Assembly (NCBI GenBank): GCA_963614875.1
Contig: CAVEFC010000016.1
Location: 1-30,724, forward strand
From: CAG-841 sp963614875
GTDB taxonomy: Bacteria > Bacillota > Clostridia > Oscillospirales > CAG-272
DNA length: 30,724 bases
Direction of reading: 5' to 3'
The position numbers were made by a program, and so were the translations under genes. Below the pieces are notes generated by a model. It had not been told where the DNA came from and ran no database searches. It worked only from the letters and a program-made list of their open reading frames with translations. Shown one piece after another: positions 16,029 through 24,308 of this stretch (positions within the stretch are counted from its first letter, which is position 1; each line of letters starts with the position of its first letter).

Positions 16029-17423
16029 TCAGATATCGGCGTTGCCCGTTGTTCTGGGGAATGCTTCAACGTCGCGGATGTTCGATACGCCCGTGATATA
16101 CATTATAAGGCGCTCAAAGCCGAGACCGAAGCCCGCGTGGTGAGTTCCGCCGTATTTGCGAAGCTCGGTGTACCACCAATAATCATCGGGATTGAGACCG
16201 AAGCGCGCGTATGCTTCTTCGAGCTTGTCAAGACGCTCCTCACGCTGTGATCCGCCGATAAGCTCTCCGACGCCCGGAACGAGCATATCCGCTGCGGCAA
16301 CGGTCTTTCCGTCGTCGTTCTGGCGCATATAGAACGCTTTTATTTCTTTCGGATAATCCGTCACGAACAGAGGCTTTTTGAAAATCTCCTCGCAGAGATA
16401 TCTTTCGTGCTCCGTCTGCATATCGCAGCCCCAGAAGGGCGTATAATCAAACTGCTTTCCGCTTTCGCAAAGAAGCTTTATCGCCTCCGTATATGTTATG
16501 CGGGCAAAGTCGTTTCCGACCACGTTGTGAAGTCTGTCAAGAAGAGTGTTGTCAACAAATTTGTTGAAAAATTCGAGCTCTGTGGGACAGTTTTCAAGCA
16601 CATAGTTTATAACGTACTTTGTCATTGCCTCGGCAAGCTCCATGTCGTCTTCAAGATCGGAGAAGGCTATCTCCGGCTCTATCATCCAGAACTCGGCTGC
16701 ATGGCGCTGAGTGTAGCTCTTTTCCGCGCGGAAGGTCGGGCCGAAGGTATATATTTTTGAATAAGCCTGAGCAAAACATTCGGCGTTGAGCTGACCGGAA
16801 ACCGTCAGGAACGAGCTTTTGCCGAAGAAATCCTTTGAAAAATCTATCTTGCCGTCCTCTGTTTTCGGGGGATTGTCGAGATCGAGAGCGGTTACTCTGA
16901 ACATTTCGCCCGCGCCTTCGCAGTCGCTTACGGTTATAAGCGGAGTGTGAACATAGACAAAGCCGTTTTCGTTGAAGAATTTATGCAGGGCAAACGCCGC
17001 CGCCGAGCGCACGCGGAACACCGCGTTGAAAAGGTTTGCTCTGGGGCGCAGGTGAGCTATCGTGCGGAGATATTCGAGGGTATGACGTTTTTTCTGAATG
17101 GGGTAGTCGGGGGTGGACGCGCCTTCGACTTCGATTTTCTCCGCCTTTATCTCAAAAGGCTGAGGAGCGTCGGGCGTGAGGGTGAGCGTACCCGAAACTA
17201 TGAGCGCCGCGCCGACGTTCTGCTTTGATATTTCTCTGTAATTTTCAAGCTTTTCGGCTTCAAAAACGACCTGAATATTTTTGAAACAGCTGCCGTCGTT
17301 GAGCTCTATAAAGCCGAAAACGTTCGACGAACGTATCGATCTTGCCCAGCCTGCGACGGTTATGCTTTTTTTGTCGAAGGCTTCTTTATCTGCGAAAATG
17401 TCCTTTACAAATGTTCTTTTCAT
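16029..17423 (-). CDS. asnS: Asparaginyl-tRNA synthetase
   Basis: 464 aa, normal length. It charges tRNA-Asn with asparagine. An N-terminal OB fold (about 18-110, VAGWARSIRSSNVFGFIELNDG) binds the anticodon. The class IIb catalytic core has motif 2 in FRAEKSYTQRHAAEFWMIEPE and motif 3 in GFGLGFERLIMYITG. The start is the ATG at 17423, which has AGGTGA at the right distance; an in-frame ATG at 17495 is AT-rich and overlaps the promoter. The leader is only about 55 nt and shows no T-box. It is the first gene of the asnS-aminotransferase-ddl-coaW operon. Confidence 0.97.
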   Translation of the reverse strand: MKRTFVKDIFADKEAFDKKSITVAGWARSIRSSNVFGFIELNDGSCFKNIQVVFEAEKLENYREISKQNVGAALIVSGTLTLTPDAPQPFEIKAEKIEVEGASTPDYPIQKKRHTLEYLRTIAHLRPRANLFNAVFRVRSAAAFALHKFFNENGFVYVHTPLITVSDCEGAGEMFRVTALDLDNPPKTEDGKIDFSKDFFGKSSFLTVSGQLNAECFAQAYSKIYTFGPTFRAEKSYTQRHAAEFWMIEPEIAFSDLEDDMELAEAMTKYVINYVLENCPTELEFFNKFVDNTLLDRLHNVVGNDFARITYTEAIKLLCESGKQFDYTPFWGCDMQTEHERYLCEEIFKKPLFVTDYPKEIKAFYMRQNDDGKTVAAADMLVPGVGELIGGSQREERLDKLEEAYARFGLNPDDYWWYTELRKYGGTHHAGFGLGFERLIMYITGVSNIRDVEAFPRTTGNADI

Positions 17424-17480
17424 TTTTATCACCTTTGTTTTTATAAAATTTATATTGGGAAAAATATATATACAAAATAT

Positions 17481-17509
17481 ATTATACAACATCACGCGCG
17501 CGATTACAA
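17481..17509 (-). promoter_or_regulatory. Sigma-A promoter of the asnS operon
   Basis: On the minus strand TTGTAA (17504-17509), a 17-nt spacer and TATAAT (17481-17486), about 55 nt upstream of asnS. The spacer is an alternating GC stretch. Confidence 0.8.
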
Positions 17510-17569
17510 GATTAAATTTGCTCTTAAACGGATTTTTAATAATATTTACCTGTTATTGCTTCAAATTTA

Positions 17570-17598
17570 TTGACAAAAAAAGCACGTTCGGATATAAT
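17570..17598 (+). promoter_or_regulatory. Consensus sigma-A promoter of the transketolase genes
   Basis: A perfect TTGACA (17570-17575), a 17-nt spacer and a perfect TATAAT (17593-17598). The leader then has a small hairpin (TTCGGT/ACCGGA) before the ribosome site. Confidence 0.9.
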
Positions 17599-17665
17599 TT
17601 AATCTGGGGTTCGGTCAGACCGGACAAATAAGCTAACAAAATATTTATTTCGGAGGAAACAATAG

Positions 17666-18496
17666 ATGGACAATTCCACAAAAAAAGCACTGCAGCAGGC
17701 AGCGCTGAAAATCCGTCTCGGAATTCTTGAAGAAGTGTTTTCCGCTTCGTCGGGACACCCGGGCGGCTCGCTTTCAATAGCCGACATCCTTTCTTATCTT
17801 TTCTTCAAAGAGATGAGAATTGATCCGAAAAATCCGAAGTGGGAGGATCGCGATCGCTTTGTGCTTTCAAAAGGTCACACCGCGCCCGCGCTCTATGCGG
17901 CTCTCGCAAACAGAGGATATTTCGACGTTTCGGAGCTTAAAGGCTTCCGTAATGCCGGCAGCTTCCTTCAGGGCCACCCCGATATGAAGCATACTCCCGG
18001 CGTCGATATGACGACAGGCTCTCTCGGACTCGGCATTTCCGCCGCTTGCGGAATGGCTCTTTCCGGAAAGATCTCGGATAAGGATTACCATGTTTACGCC
18101 GTACTCGGAGACGGTGAAACGGAAGAAGGTCAGGTTTGGGAAGCAGCTATGTTTGCCGCTCACTACAAGCTTGACAATCTCTGTATATTTGTTGACTTCA
18201 ACGGACTTCAGATCGACGGTCCGATAGTCGACGTTATCGATCCCACGCCTCTTGACAAGAAGTTCGAAGCGTTCAACTGGAACGTTGTGACCGCCGACGC
18301 GCACGATTTCGATTCCATCGAAGCGGCAGTCGAAGCCGCAAAGGCGTGCAAGGGCAAGCCCACGGCAATCATCGCAAAGTCGATAAAGGGCAAGGGCGTT
18401 TCGTTTATGGAAAATCAGGTCGGCTGGCACGGCAAGGCTCCGAACGCCGAAGAATACGAGAAGGCGGTAGCCGAGCTTACCGCTTCAGCACAGTAA
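17666..18496 (+). CDS. tkt: Transketolase N-terminal (thiamine-binding) subunit
   Basis: 276 aa. It is the first half of a split transketolase, which moves two-carbon units between sugar phosphates in the non-oxidative pentose phosphate pathway. Thiamine diphosphate is bound by SSGHPGGSLS, SKGHTAPALYAAL and the GDGETEEGQVWEA motif with its metal-binding Asp and downstream Asn. GGAGG lies upstream of the ATG. It ends 15 nt before the C-terminal subunit, which has its own GGGGAGG ribosome site, so the two subunits are made together. Split transketolases are common in clostridia. Confidence 0.96.
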   Translation: MDNSTKKALQQAALKIRLGILEEVFSASSGHPGGSLSIADILSYLFFKEMRIDPKNPKWEDRDRFVLSKGHTAPALYAALANRGYFDVSELKGFRNAGSFLQGHPDMKHTPGVDMTTGSLGLGISAACGMALSGKISDKDYHVYAVLGDGETEEGQVWEAAMFAAHYKLDNLCIFVDFNGLQIDGPIVDVIDPTPLDKKFEAFNWNVVTADAHDFDSIEAAVEAAKACKGKPTAIIAKSIKGKGVSFMENQVGWHGKAPNAEEYEKAVAELTASAQ

Positions 18497-18511
18497 GGGG
18501 AGGATACGGCA

Positions 18512-19456
18512 ATGGCTGATAAAATAGCGACAAGACAGGCTTACGGTGACGCGCTTGCGGCACTCGGCGAAAAATACAGGGATGTTGTGGTTCTCGACGC
18601 CGATCTTGCGGAGGCTACAAAGACGGGCGTTTTCAAAAAGAAATTTCCCGAAAGACATTTTGACTGCGGCATAGCGGAGGGCAATATGGTTGCGGTTGCG
18701 GCAGGTATGGCGACAACGGGCAAGATTCCGTTTGCGTCCAGCTTTGCAATGTTTGCCGCAGGCAGAGCTTTCGAGCAGATAAGAAACGCGATAGGCTATC
18801 CTCATCTCAACGTCAAGATAGGCGCAACTCACGCCGGCATAACCGTCGGCGAGGACGGCGCAACTCACCAGTGCAACGAGGATATCGCGCTTATGCGTAC
18901 AATTCCCGGTATGGTAATAATCAATCCTGCTGATGGTCTCGAAACACATGCCGCGGTTGAAGCCGCAATAAACTACAACGGTCCCGTTTATCTGCGCTTC
19001 GGCAGAGCCGCGGTTCCGTATCTCTACGACGAGAAAACATACAAATTTGAAATCGGCAAGGGAATTACGCTTGCGGAAGGCAAGGACGTTACGATAGTTG
19101 CAACGGGCTATATGGTACATCTTGCGCTTGCGGCAAGAGAGCTTCTTCTCGCCGACGGAATCGACGCGGAGGTCATCAACATTCACACGATAAAGCCCAT
19201 CGACTCGGAGCTTCTCATAAAGAGCGCGACAAAGACGGGCGCAGTCGTAACGGCTGAAGAGCATAACATCATCGGCGGACTCGGCGGCGCTGTGTGCGAG
19301 GTTCTTTCCGAAGCTCACCCCGTTCCCGTTCTCAGAGTCGGCGTTGAGGATAAATTCGGCAAGAGCGGCAAGGTTCCCGTGCTTCTTGAGGAATACGGTC
19401 TTACGGCGGAAAATATCGCCGCAAAGGCAAAAGCCGCCGTCGCTCTCAAGAAATAA
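18512..19456 (+). CDS. tkt: Transketolase C-terminal (pyrimidine-binding) subunit
   Basis: 314 aa. It is the partner of the preceding gene. The pyrimidine domain has VVLDADLAEATKT and GIAEGNMVAVAAGMA, which carries the conserved glutamate that activates thiamine. The C-terminal swivel domain contains VTIVATGYMVHLAL, VINIHTIKPID and TAEEHNIIGGLGGAV. The whole protein is also similar to DXS and pyruvate dehydrogenase beta chains, but pairing with a transketolase N-subunit makes transketolase much more likely. The terminator at 19477 lies 21 nt after the stop. Confidence 0.96.
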   Translation: MADKIATRQAYGDALAALGEKYRDVVVLDADLAEATKTGVFKKKFPERHFDCGIAEGNMVAVAAGMATTGKIPFASSFAMFAAGRAFEQIRNAIGYPHLNVKIGATHAGITVGEDGATHQCNEDIALMRTIPGMVIINPADGLETHAAVEAAINYNGPVYLRFGRAAVPYLYDEKTYKFEIGKGITLAEGKDVTIVATGYMVHLALAARELLLADGIDAEVINIHTIKPIDSELLIKSATKTGAVVTAEEHNIIGGLGGAVCEVLSEAHPVPVLRVGVEDKFGKSGKVPVLLEEYGLTAENIAAKAKAAVALKK

Positions 19457-19476
19457 TCTCAAAAAAACAGCAAAGG

Positions 19477-19510
19477 TTTCACTCCCGTATATTTTCGGGA
19501 GTGAAATTTT
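19477..19510 (+). terminator. Rho-independent terminator inside a likely operon
   Basis: TTTCACTCCCG and CGGGAGTGAAA form a perfect 11-bp stem with an 8-nt loop, followed by TTTTCTT. The ribosome site of the next gene starts about 4 nt later, and no separate promoter for that gene is obvious, so partial read-through from transketolase may set its level. Confidence 0.85.
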
Positions 19511-19525
19511 CTTACGGAGGGCAAA

Positions 19526-21694
19526 ATGAAAATACTTCTTTGCACTATGAAAATGGATATAGGCGGCGCGGAAACTCATATTCTTGAGCTTGCAAGGGCG
19601 CTTTATGCGCGCGGACACGACGTTACCGTAGCCTCCGGCGGCGGACGCTTTACAGCAGAGCTTGAACGTATCGGCGCAGAGCATATAAGCGTTCCGCTGT
19701 ATTCGAAAAATCCGTTTCTTCTTGCCGTTGCAGAGAAAAAGCTCTCCGCTCTGATCTCGCGCGAAAAATTCGATATAGTCCACGCGCACGCAAGAATTCC
19801 TGCATTTGTCTGCGGAAGGCTGCAGAAAAAATACGGCTTCCGCTTCGTAACGACGGCTCACTACGATTTCCGCGTGACGCCGCTGCTCCGGAAAATGACC
19901 GATTGGGGCGAGCATTGCTTTGCCGTCAGCCCCGATATAAAGGATTACGTTATAAAAAATTACGGCTTTCCGAAGAGTAATATCACCGTCGTGCCGAACG
20001 GCATAGATACGGACGTTTTTTCTCCTTTTGCGCCGTCCGGAGAAATATTCGGCGAATTTCCCGAGCTTAAAGACAAAAAAATCATTCTTCACGTAAGCAG
20101 GCTTGAAGAATATTCTTCTCTCTGCGCGAAGTGTCTTATAAAAGCGATGGAGCGCATAGGCACGGATTTTCCCGATTCGGCGCTTGTGATAATAGGCGGA
20201 GGAAAGGATTTTTCTTCCGTTTCCGAGCTTGCCGAAAGAACCAATTCACAGCTCGGAAGAAAGGCGATTTTTGCGCTCGGCGCAAGAACGGACGTAAGAA
20301 AATTCATAACGGATTCCTATATGTTCGCAGGACCTTCGCGCGCGGCGCTCGAAGCTATGTCGTGCGGAAAGCCTGCTGTTATTTCCGGCTCTCAGGGGCA
20401 TATAGGCATTTTTTCGGACGAAACCGCGTCCGCCTGCGAAAAAACGAATTTCTGCGGCAGAGATATGGGAATCCCCACGTCGGAGAAGCTTTGCCGCGAT
20501 ATTTCGGCGGTGCTTTCGGCAAAAGAGGAGGAATATACGTCGCTCGGCAGCTTTTGCAGGGAATACGTGTGCGGACATTATTCCGTCGGGATAATGACCG
20601 ATATTTACGAGCGCGAATACAAAAGACTTTCAAAAATCGTAACGGGAAAGCATCACGATTATATGCTTTGCGGCTATTACGGCTTCGGAAATCTCGGTGA
20701 CGAGGCGATTGAAGAATGTATAATTTCCTCGATAAGAGAAAGAAAACCGTCCGCCGATATATGCGTGATGACGCATACCCCGAAGAAAACGTCAAGACGT
20801 TTTTCCGTCTGCGCGGTGCAGAGAATGAATATTTTCGCCGTGTCGAAGGCGCTCGGAAGCACCGATACCTTTATCTTCGGCGGCGGCAATCTGCTTCAGG
20901 ACAAGACAAGCCGGCAGTCGCTTTTGTATTATACGAAAATGCTCGATATCGCAAAGAAAAAAGGCTGCAGAACGGTTATTTTCGCAAACGGACTCGGACC
21001 GTTTGAAAAGGCATCGGGACTGCGGCTTGCCGCAAGAGCGGCGTCCGGAGCCGACGCGGTTTCGATGAGGGAAAGCTACTCGCTTGAGCTTTTCGGGGAG
21101 CTTTGTCCGACGTCGGAGTCGGTGCTGGGCTTCGATCCCGCGATAACCCTTGTCCCCGATATGAGCGCAAAGCGCGACGGGCGGTATTTTGTCGTCGCGC
21201 CGAAGTTCTTTTCACGCGCGGCGGAAAAAGAATTTACAAAAGCCGCGGAAAATATATCGCGCACGTTCGGACTCAAAGCATATATACTTGCCATGTACGA
21301 AAAAGAGGACGCCGCCGTCTGCCGCAGGATAGCCTGCGGCTGCGGAGGGGAGGTTATTGGCTTCGGGATTTCGCCGCAGGAGGCTGTCGGTCTTATTTCG
21401 GGCGCGGAGCTTCTTCTCGGCTCGCGGCTTCATTCGCTGATATTCGCAACGGTCGCCGCCTGCCCGATGATCGCCGTATCGGACGATATAAAGCTGTTTT
21501 CGTATGTCGATATGATCGGTGCAAGAACCGACGGCGGCAGACTCTGCTATCTTACCGAGGATTCGGACGCGGAGGAGATAACAAAGCTTGCCGCGGAAAC
21601 GCTTTCGTCCTCGGAAAATATCCGCGCGCTGCTTTCGGGCGGTCTTGACGGATGGGAAAAAACCTATATAAAAAGTCTTGACATACTGAAATAA
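19526..21694 (+). CDS. csaB: GT4 glycosyltransferase fused to CsaB pyruvyl transferase
   Basis: 722 aa, about twice the size of either family. Residues 1-375 are a GT-B glycosyltransferase (MDIGGAETHILELARAL, VVPNGIDTDVFSP, and a nucleotide-sugar-binding second lobe with GPSRAALEAMSCGKP). Residues 376-722 are a CsaB-type polysaccharide pyruvyl transferase: MLCGYYGFGNLGDEAI, FGGGNLLQD, and LLLGSRLHSLIFA. CsaB adds ketal-pyruvate to secondary cell-wall polymer, the ligand for SLH-domain proteins. The fusion suggests that one chain both adds a sugar and pyruvylates the polymer; that is inference. It has no signal peptide, so it acts on the cytoplasmic side. GGAGGG precedes the ATG. Confidence 0.93.
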   Translation: MKILLCTMKMDIGGAETHILELARALYARGHDVTVASGGGRFTAELERIGAEHISVPLYSKNPFLLAVAEKKLSALISREKFDIVHAHARIPAFVCGRLQKKYGFRFVTTAHYDFRVTPLLRKMTDWGEHCFAVSPDIKDYVIKNYGFPKSNITVVPNGIDTDVFSPFAPSGEIFGEFPELKDKKIILHVSRLEEYSSLCAKCLIKAMERIGTDFPDSALVIIGGGKDFSSVSELAERTNSQLGRKAIFALGARTDVRKFITDSYMFAGPSRAALEAMSCGKPAVISGSQGHIGIFSDETASACEKTNFCGRDMGIPTSEKLCRDISAVLSAKEEEYTSLGSFCREYVCGHYSVGIMTDIYEREYKRLSKIVTGKHHDYMLCGYYGFGNLGDEAIEECIISSIRERKPSADICVMTHTPKKTSRRFSVCAVQRMNIFAVSKALGSTDTFIFGGGNLLQDKTSRQSLLYYTKMLDIAKKKGCRTVIFANGLGPFEKASGLRLAARAASGADAVSMRESYSLELFGELCPTSESVLGFDPAITLVPDMSAKRDGRYFVVAPKFFSRAAEKEFTKAAENISRTFGLKAYILAMYEKEDAAVCRRIACGCGGEVIGFGISPQEAVGLISGAELLLGSRLHSLIFATVAACPMIAVSDDIKLFSYVDMIGARTDGGRLCYLTEDSDAEEITKLAAETLSSSENIRALLSGGLDGWEKTYIKSLDILK

Positions 21695-21813
21695 CGGCTG
21701 ATTTCCGAAAAAAATTCCTTTATTTTGTCGGGTTTGTCTATCAATACGGGAAAAATGTCTGAAATATCGGCATATGCGGAAAAATGTCCGTTACGAATAA
21801 TTTCTGTGCGCGA

Positions 21814-21819
21814 TATAAT
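21814..21819 (+). promoter_or_regulatory. Possible promoter -10 of plsC
   Basis: TATAAT, about 60 nt before the plsC start. The -35 at a 17-nt spacing (TTACGA) is weak. A 6-bp hairpin (CTCCGC/GCGGAG, about 21834-21849) would lie at the 5' end of the transcript. Confidence 0.45.
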
Positions 21820-21875
21820 AAAAGCGTAAAATGCTCCGCATTGGCGGAGAAAGTGAAAACGGAAGTGATGTTTTT

Positions 21876-22604
21876 TTGAAAATTCTGCTTATATGTCTTG
21901 CGGTGCTGATAGGAATTCCGCTTCTTACGGCGGCTTTTCTGCTTATATTTTCGGCGCCGGTGAACAGGAAAAAAGAATATGAAAGCGAGTCGGCTTTTTA
22001 CCGTTTTATGCTGAATATGTGCGTTTTTATCGCGATGAAGGCTTTCTGTGTAAAGCCGGAGGTAAAAGGACTTGAAAAGCTGCCCGAGGGCTCGCCCGTG
22101 CTTTTTGTCGGAAATCACCGCTCGGGCTTTGATCCGATAGTCACAATGTATGTTCTGCGGAAGTATAAAATAGTGTATATTTCAAAGCCGGAGGTTTTCG
22201 GCTATCCCGCGCTGGGAAAGATAATGCACAGGTGTCGCTGTATGGCGATAGACCGTGAAAATCCGCGCAACGCGATGAAAACCATTTGTCGCGCCGCGGA
22301 GCTTCTCGGCGAAGGCGACGTTTCCGTGGGAGTGTATCCCGAAGGCACGCGGAGCAAAAACGGCGAAATTCTTCCGTTTCACAACGGAGTTTTCAAAATC
22401 GCGCAGAAGGCAGACGTGCCGATAGCCGTTATAGCTCTTTCCGGCACGGATAAAATATATAAAAATCCTTTGCGCAAAAACAAAGTAAAGCTTGTCGCAG
22501 CCGACGTTATACCGGCGGACGACGTGAGGAGGATGAGCACCTCCGAAATAGGCGAAAGGGTAAGAGGAGCGATCGAAGCGGCGCTTTCCGAAGCCGGAGA
22601 ATAA
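21876..22604 (+). CDS. plsC: 1-acylglycerol-3-phosphate acyltransferase
   Basis: 242 aa from a TTG start. TTG at 21876 is preferred because GGAAGTG lies about 10 nt upstream; the ATG at 21831 is almost at the predicted transcript start and has no ribosome site. A membrane span covers residues 3-25. The HX4D catalytic motif is NHRSGFD (His81, Asp86), and motif III is YPEGTRS (156-160). It acylates lysophosphatidic acid to phosphatidic acid on the inner membrane face. It lies downstream of the cell-wall pyruvyl transferase and upstream of a second acyltransferase-like gene, 67 nt away. Confidence 0.92.
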   Translation: MKILLICLAVLIGIPLLTAAFLLIFSAPVNRKKEYESESAFYRFMLNMCVFIAMKAFCVKPEVKGLEKLPEGSPVLFVGNHRSGFDPIVTMYVLRKYKIVYISKPEVFGYPALGKIMHRCRCMAIDRENPRNAMKTICRAAELLGEGDVSVGVYPEGTRSKNGEILPFHNGVFKIAQKADVPIAVIALSGTDKIYKNPLRKNKVKLVAADVIPADDVRRMSTSEIGERVRGAIEAALSEAGE

Positions 22605-22671
22605 TCCGGAAAAAAGGCAAAATACCGGCGCGGCAATATAAAGAAATAAATTACATACGGAGCGGACTCAA

Positions 22672-23484
22672 GTGAAAAGGAAAGAATATTATTACTACTA
22701 TTTTGACGAACAAAACGACGATTTTGCCGGAAACAATATAAACGGCAGACAGACGCCCGAAGGCTATAAATATCTTCCGAAAAATATTTTTTACAGGATA
22801 TTCAAACCCATAGTTTATTATCTTGTTCTGCCGATAGTGTCATTGGCGGTTATCTTTATGGGCGTGCGGATAAAAAACGCAAGGGTATTCCGAGACCGCA
22901 GGGACAGAAAAAAAGGCTTTTTCATTTATAGCAACCATACCGGCAGCGTAAGAGATGTTTTCTCCGCGCCGAAGGTATCGTTTCCGCGCCAGTGCTATGC
23001 GGTGGCAAATCCCGACGCGATAAGCATTCCCGGGATAAAGCTTCTTGTAAAATTTCTCGGCGTGCTTCCCGTGCCGTCGGGCGTGAAAACCTACGGAAGC
23101 TTCAAGGCGGCGATAAACGAGGTTTATGAAAAAGGCTGCGCGATATCGATTTTTCCGGAGGCGCACATCTGGCCGAAGTACAACGGCATAAGAGATTTTT
23201 CCGACGTTTCGTTTTATTATCCTACGGAGCTTGACGCGCCGTGCTTTGTAAAAACCACCGTATATATAAAAAAGAAAAACGGAAGGGTAAAGCCGGAAAT
23301 GATATGCGACGGTCCGTTTTATCCCGATAAAACGCTTCCGCGCAGACAGGCGCAGGCAAAGCTTCGCAATCAGGTAAGAGATACGATGCTTATGCGTGCC
23401 GAGCAGTACGGCTCGTGCCTTGACGGAAGATATCATTACATAAAGGTTGACTCTCCGGACGAGGTGAGAACCGAAATAAAATAA
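22672..23484 (+). CDS. Divergent PlsC-family acyltransferase-like protein
   Basis: 270 aa from a GTG start with GGAG 11 nt upstream. The N-terminus has five consecutive tyrosines. One hydrophobic segment lies at about 47-66. The acyltransferase core is recognisable but odd: the HX4D motif is replaced by NHTGSVRD, where His89 and Asp95 are five residues apart (HX5D), and the usual FPEG is FPEAH (161-165). It may therefore act on a different substrate or lack activity. It follows plsC and precedes a strong terminator, so the two are likely co-transcribed. Membrane lipid metabolism is the best guess. Confidence 0.75.
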   Translation: MKRKEYYYYYFDEQNDDFAGNNINGRQTPEGYKYLPKNIFYRIFKPIVYYLVLPIVSLAVIFMGVRIKNARVFRDRRDRKKGFFIYSNHTGSVRDVFSAPKVSFPRQCYAVANPDAISIPGIKLLVKFLGVLPVPSGVKTYGSFKAAINEVYEKGCAISIFPEAHIWPKYNGIRDFSDVSFYYPTELDAPCFVKTTVYIKKKNGRVKPEMICDGPFYPDKTLPRRQAQAKLRNQVRDTMLMRAEQYGSCLDGRYHYIKVDSPDEVRTEIK

Positions 23485-23485
23485 C

Positions 23486-23528
23486 AAAAACCCGCCCATA
23501 CGCGCAAACGCGTATGGGCGGGTTTTTT
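23486..23528. terminator. Strong Rho-independent terminator
   Basis: CCCGCCCATACGCG and its complement form a 14-bp stem with a 4-nt loop, flanked by A and T tracts. It closes the acyltransferase unit and isolates the clpB operon. Confidence 0.95.
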
Positions 23529-23533
23529 GTCTG

Positions 23534-23575
23534 TACGAAAACTTTCGTAAAGAAATTTATTAAATTCGTAAGAAA
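23534..23575. promoter_or_regulatory. TTCGTAA boxes upstream of the RHH-clpB promoter
   Basis: TACGAAA (23534-23540) and TTTCGTA (23543-23549) form a perfect inverted repeat with a 2-bp centre. TTCGTAA at 23544 recurs at 23565, exactly 21 bp (two helical turns) away, with similar flanks (both followed by A/T-rich sequence including ATTTAT). A weaker copy, ATCGTAA, lies near the transcript start at 23623. This suits an operator for the adjacent ribbon-helix-helix protein. That binding is inference. Confidence 0.55.
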
Positions 23576-23590
23576 ATTTATATAAAACTA

Positions 23591-23618
23591 TTGACAAATT
23601 TCAAAAAGCGAGTATAAT
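23591..23618 (+). promoter_or_regulatory. Sigma-A promoter of the RHH-clpB operon
   Basis: Perfect TTGACA (23591-23596), a 16-nt spacer and perfect TATAAT (23613-23618). No CIRCE or CtsR-type site was seen nearby. Confidence 0.9.
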
Positions 23619-23648
23619 ATATATCGTAAAAGAAGAGGGAGGCGGAAA

Positions 23649-24284
23649 ATGAAAAAAAGCTTATACAGTCTTATGCTGTCGGACGACGTCATCGCGGAGA
23701 TAGACAGCGCCGCTCACAGACTCGGCACCAACCGTTCCGCGCTGATAAACAGAATACTTGCCGAGTATGCCTCGGTAATAACGCCCGAAAAGCGCAGAAA
23801 CGATGTTTTTTCGCTTATCGGGGAGTTTTTCGGAGGCGGAAGCGACATAGTTCCGCTTGTCGTTCCGAATCAGGATACGATGCTGCTCAAAAGCAGTCTG
23901 AGATTCAAATATCGCCCCACGGTAAGATACGAGGTGGAGCTTCGCAGCGTCGGGGAAAAAACGTCGGGCAGGCTGAGCGTCGTTATAAGAACGCAATCGC
24001 CCGCGCTTACCGACGTCACGGAGAGATTTTTTATCACAATGAAAAAAATAGAAGAAAAGCATCTTCCCGTGCCGGCAAAATACGAGCTTTCCCCCGGAAA
24101 ATATGTCAGAAGCATAAATCCGAGAGGCGCGATAAAAAACGAAAAAGAGCTGAGCGAGGCGATATCGTCGTATGTCACCGAGCTTGACAGACTGCTGAAG
24201 GGCTACGTTTCCGGCGAGATAAATTCAGCCGAAGCGGAAAGAGAATACGTTTCGTATCTGAACAGATCAACCCGTATGATATAA
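23649..24284 (+). CDS. Ribbon-helix-helix-type protein, unknown C-terminal domain
   Basis: 211 aa. I do not recognise the whole protein. Residues 3-46 resemble a ribbon-helix-helix DNA-binding domain: a short beta strand (LYSLMLSDDVIAEID), then two helices (SAAHRLGTNRSALINRILAEY). The remaining 165 residues form a mixed alpha/beta region of unknown fold, with no membrane span and few cysteines. GGGAGG precedes the ATG. It ends 24 nt before clpB and shares its promoter, so a role in regulating clpB and itself is likely, perhaps through the TTCGTAA boxes. The C-terminal region could sense a signal; this is inference. Confidence 0.75.
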   Translation: MKKSLYSLMLSDDVIAEIDSAAHRLGTNRSALINRILAEYASVITPEKRRNDVFSLIGEFFGGGSDIVPLVVPNQDTMLLKSSLRFKYRPTVRYEVELRSVGEKTSGRLSVVIRTQSPALTDVTERFFITMKKIEEKHLPVPAKYELSPGKYVRSINPRGAIKNEKELSEAISSYVTELDRLLKGYVSGEINSAEAEREYVSYLNRSTRMI

Positions 24285-24308
24285 ATAACCGATAAAGGAA
24301 GTGATTTT

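Noticed and set aside
17424..17480. T-box or other riboswitch before asnS
   Set aside because: The leader is only about 55 nt and AT-rich, with no T-box sequence or terminator.
18485..20092. 535-codon open frame antisense to the transketolase C-subunit and the GT4-CsaB gene
   Set aside because: It crosses two clear genes and a terminator on the opposite strand, and its product is Cys- and Arg-rich without motifs.
23530..23648. CIRCE or CtsR operator before the clpB operon
   Set aside because: Neither the TTAGCACTC inverted repeat nor a GGTCAAA tandem is present.
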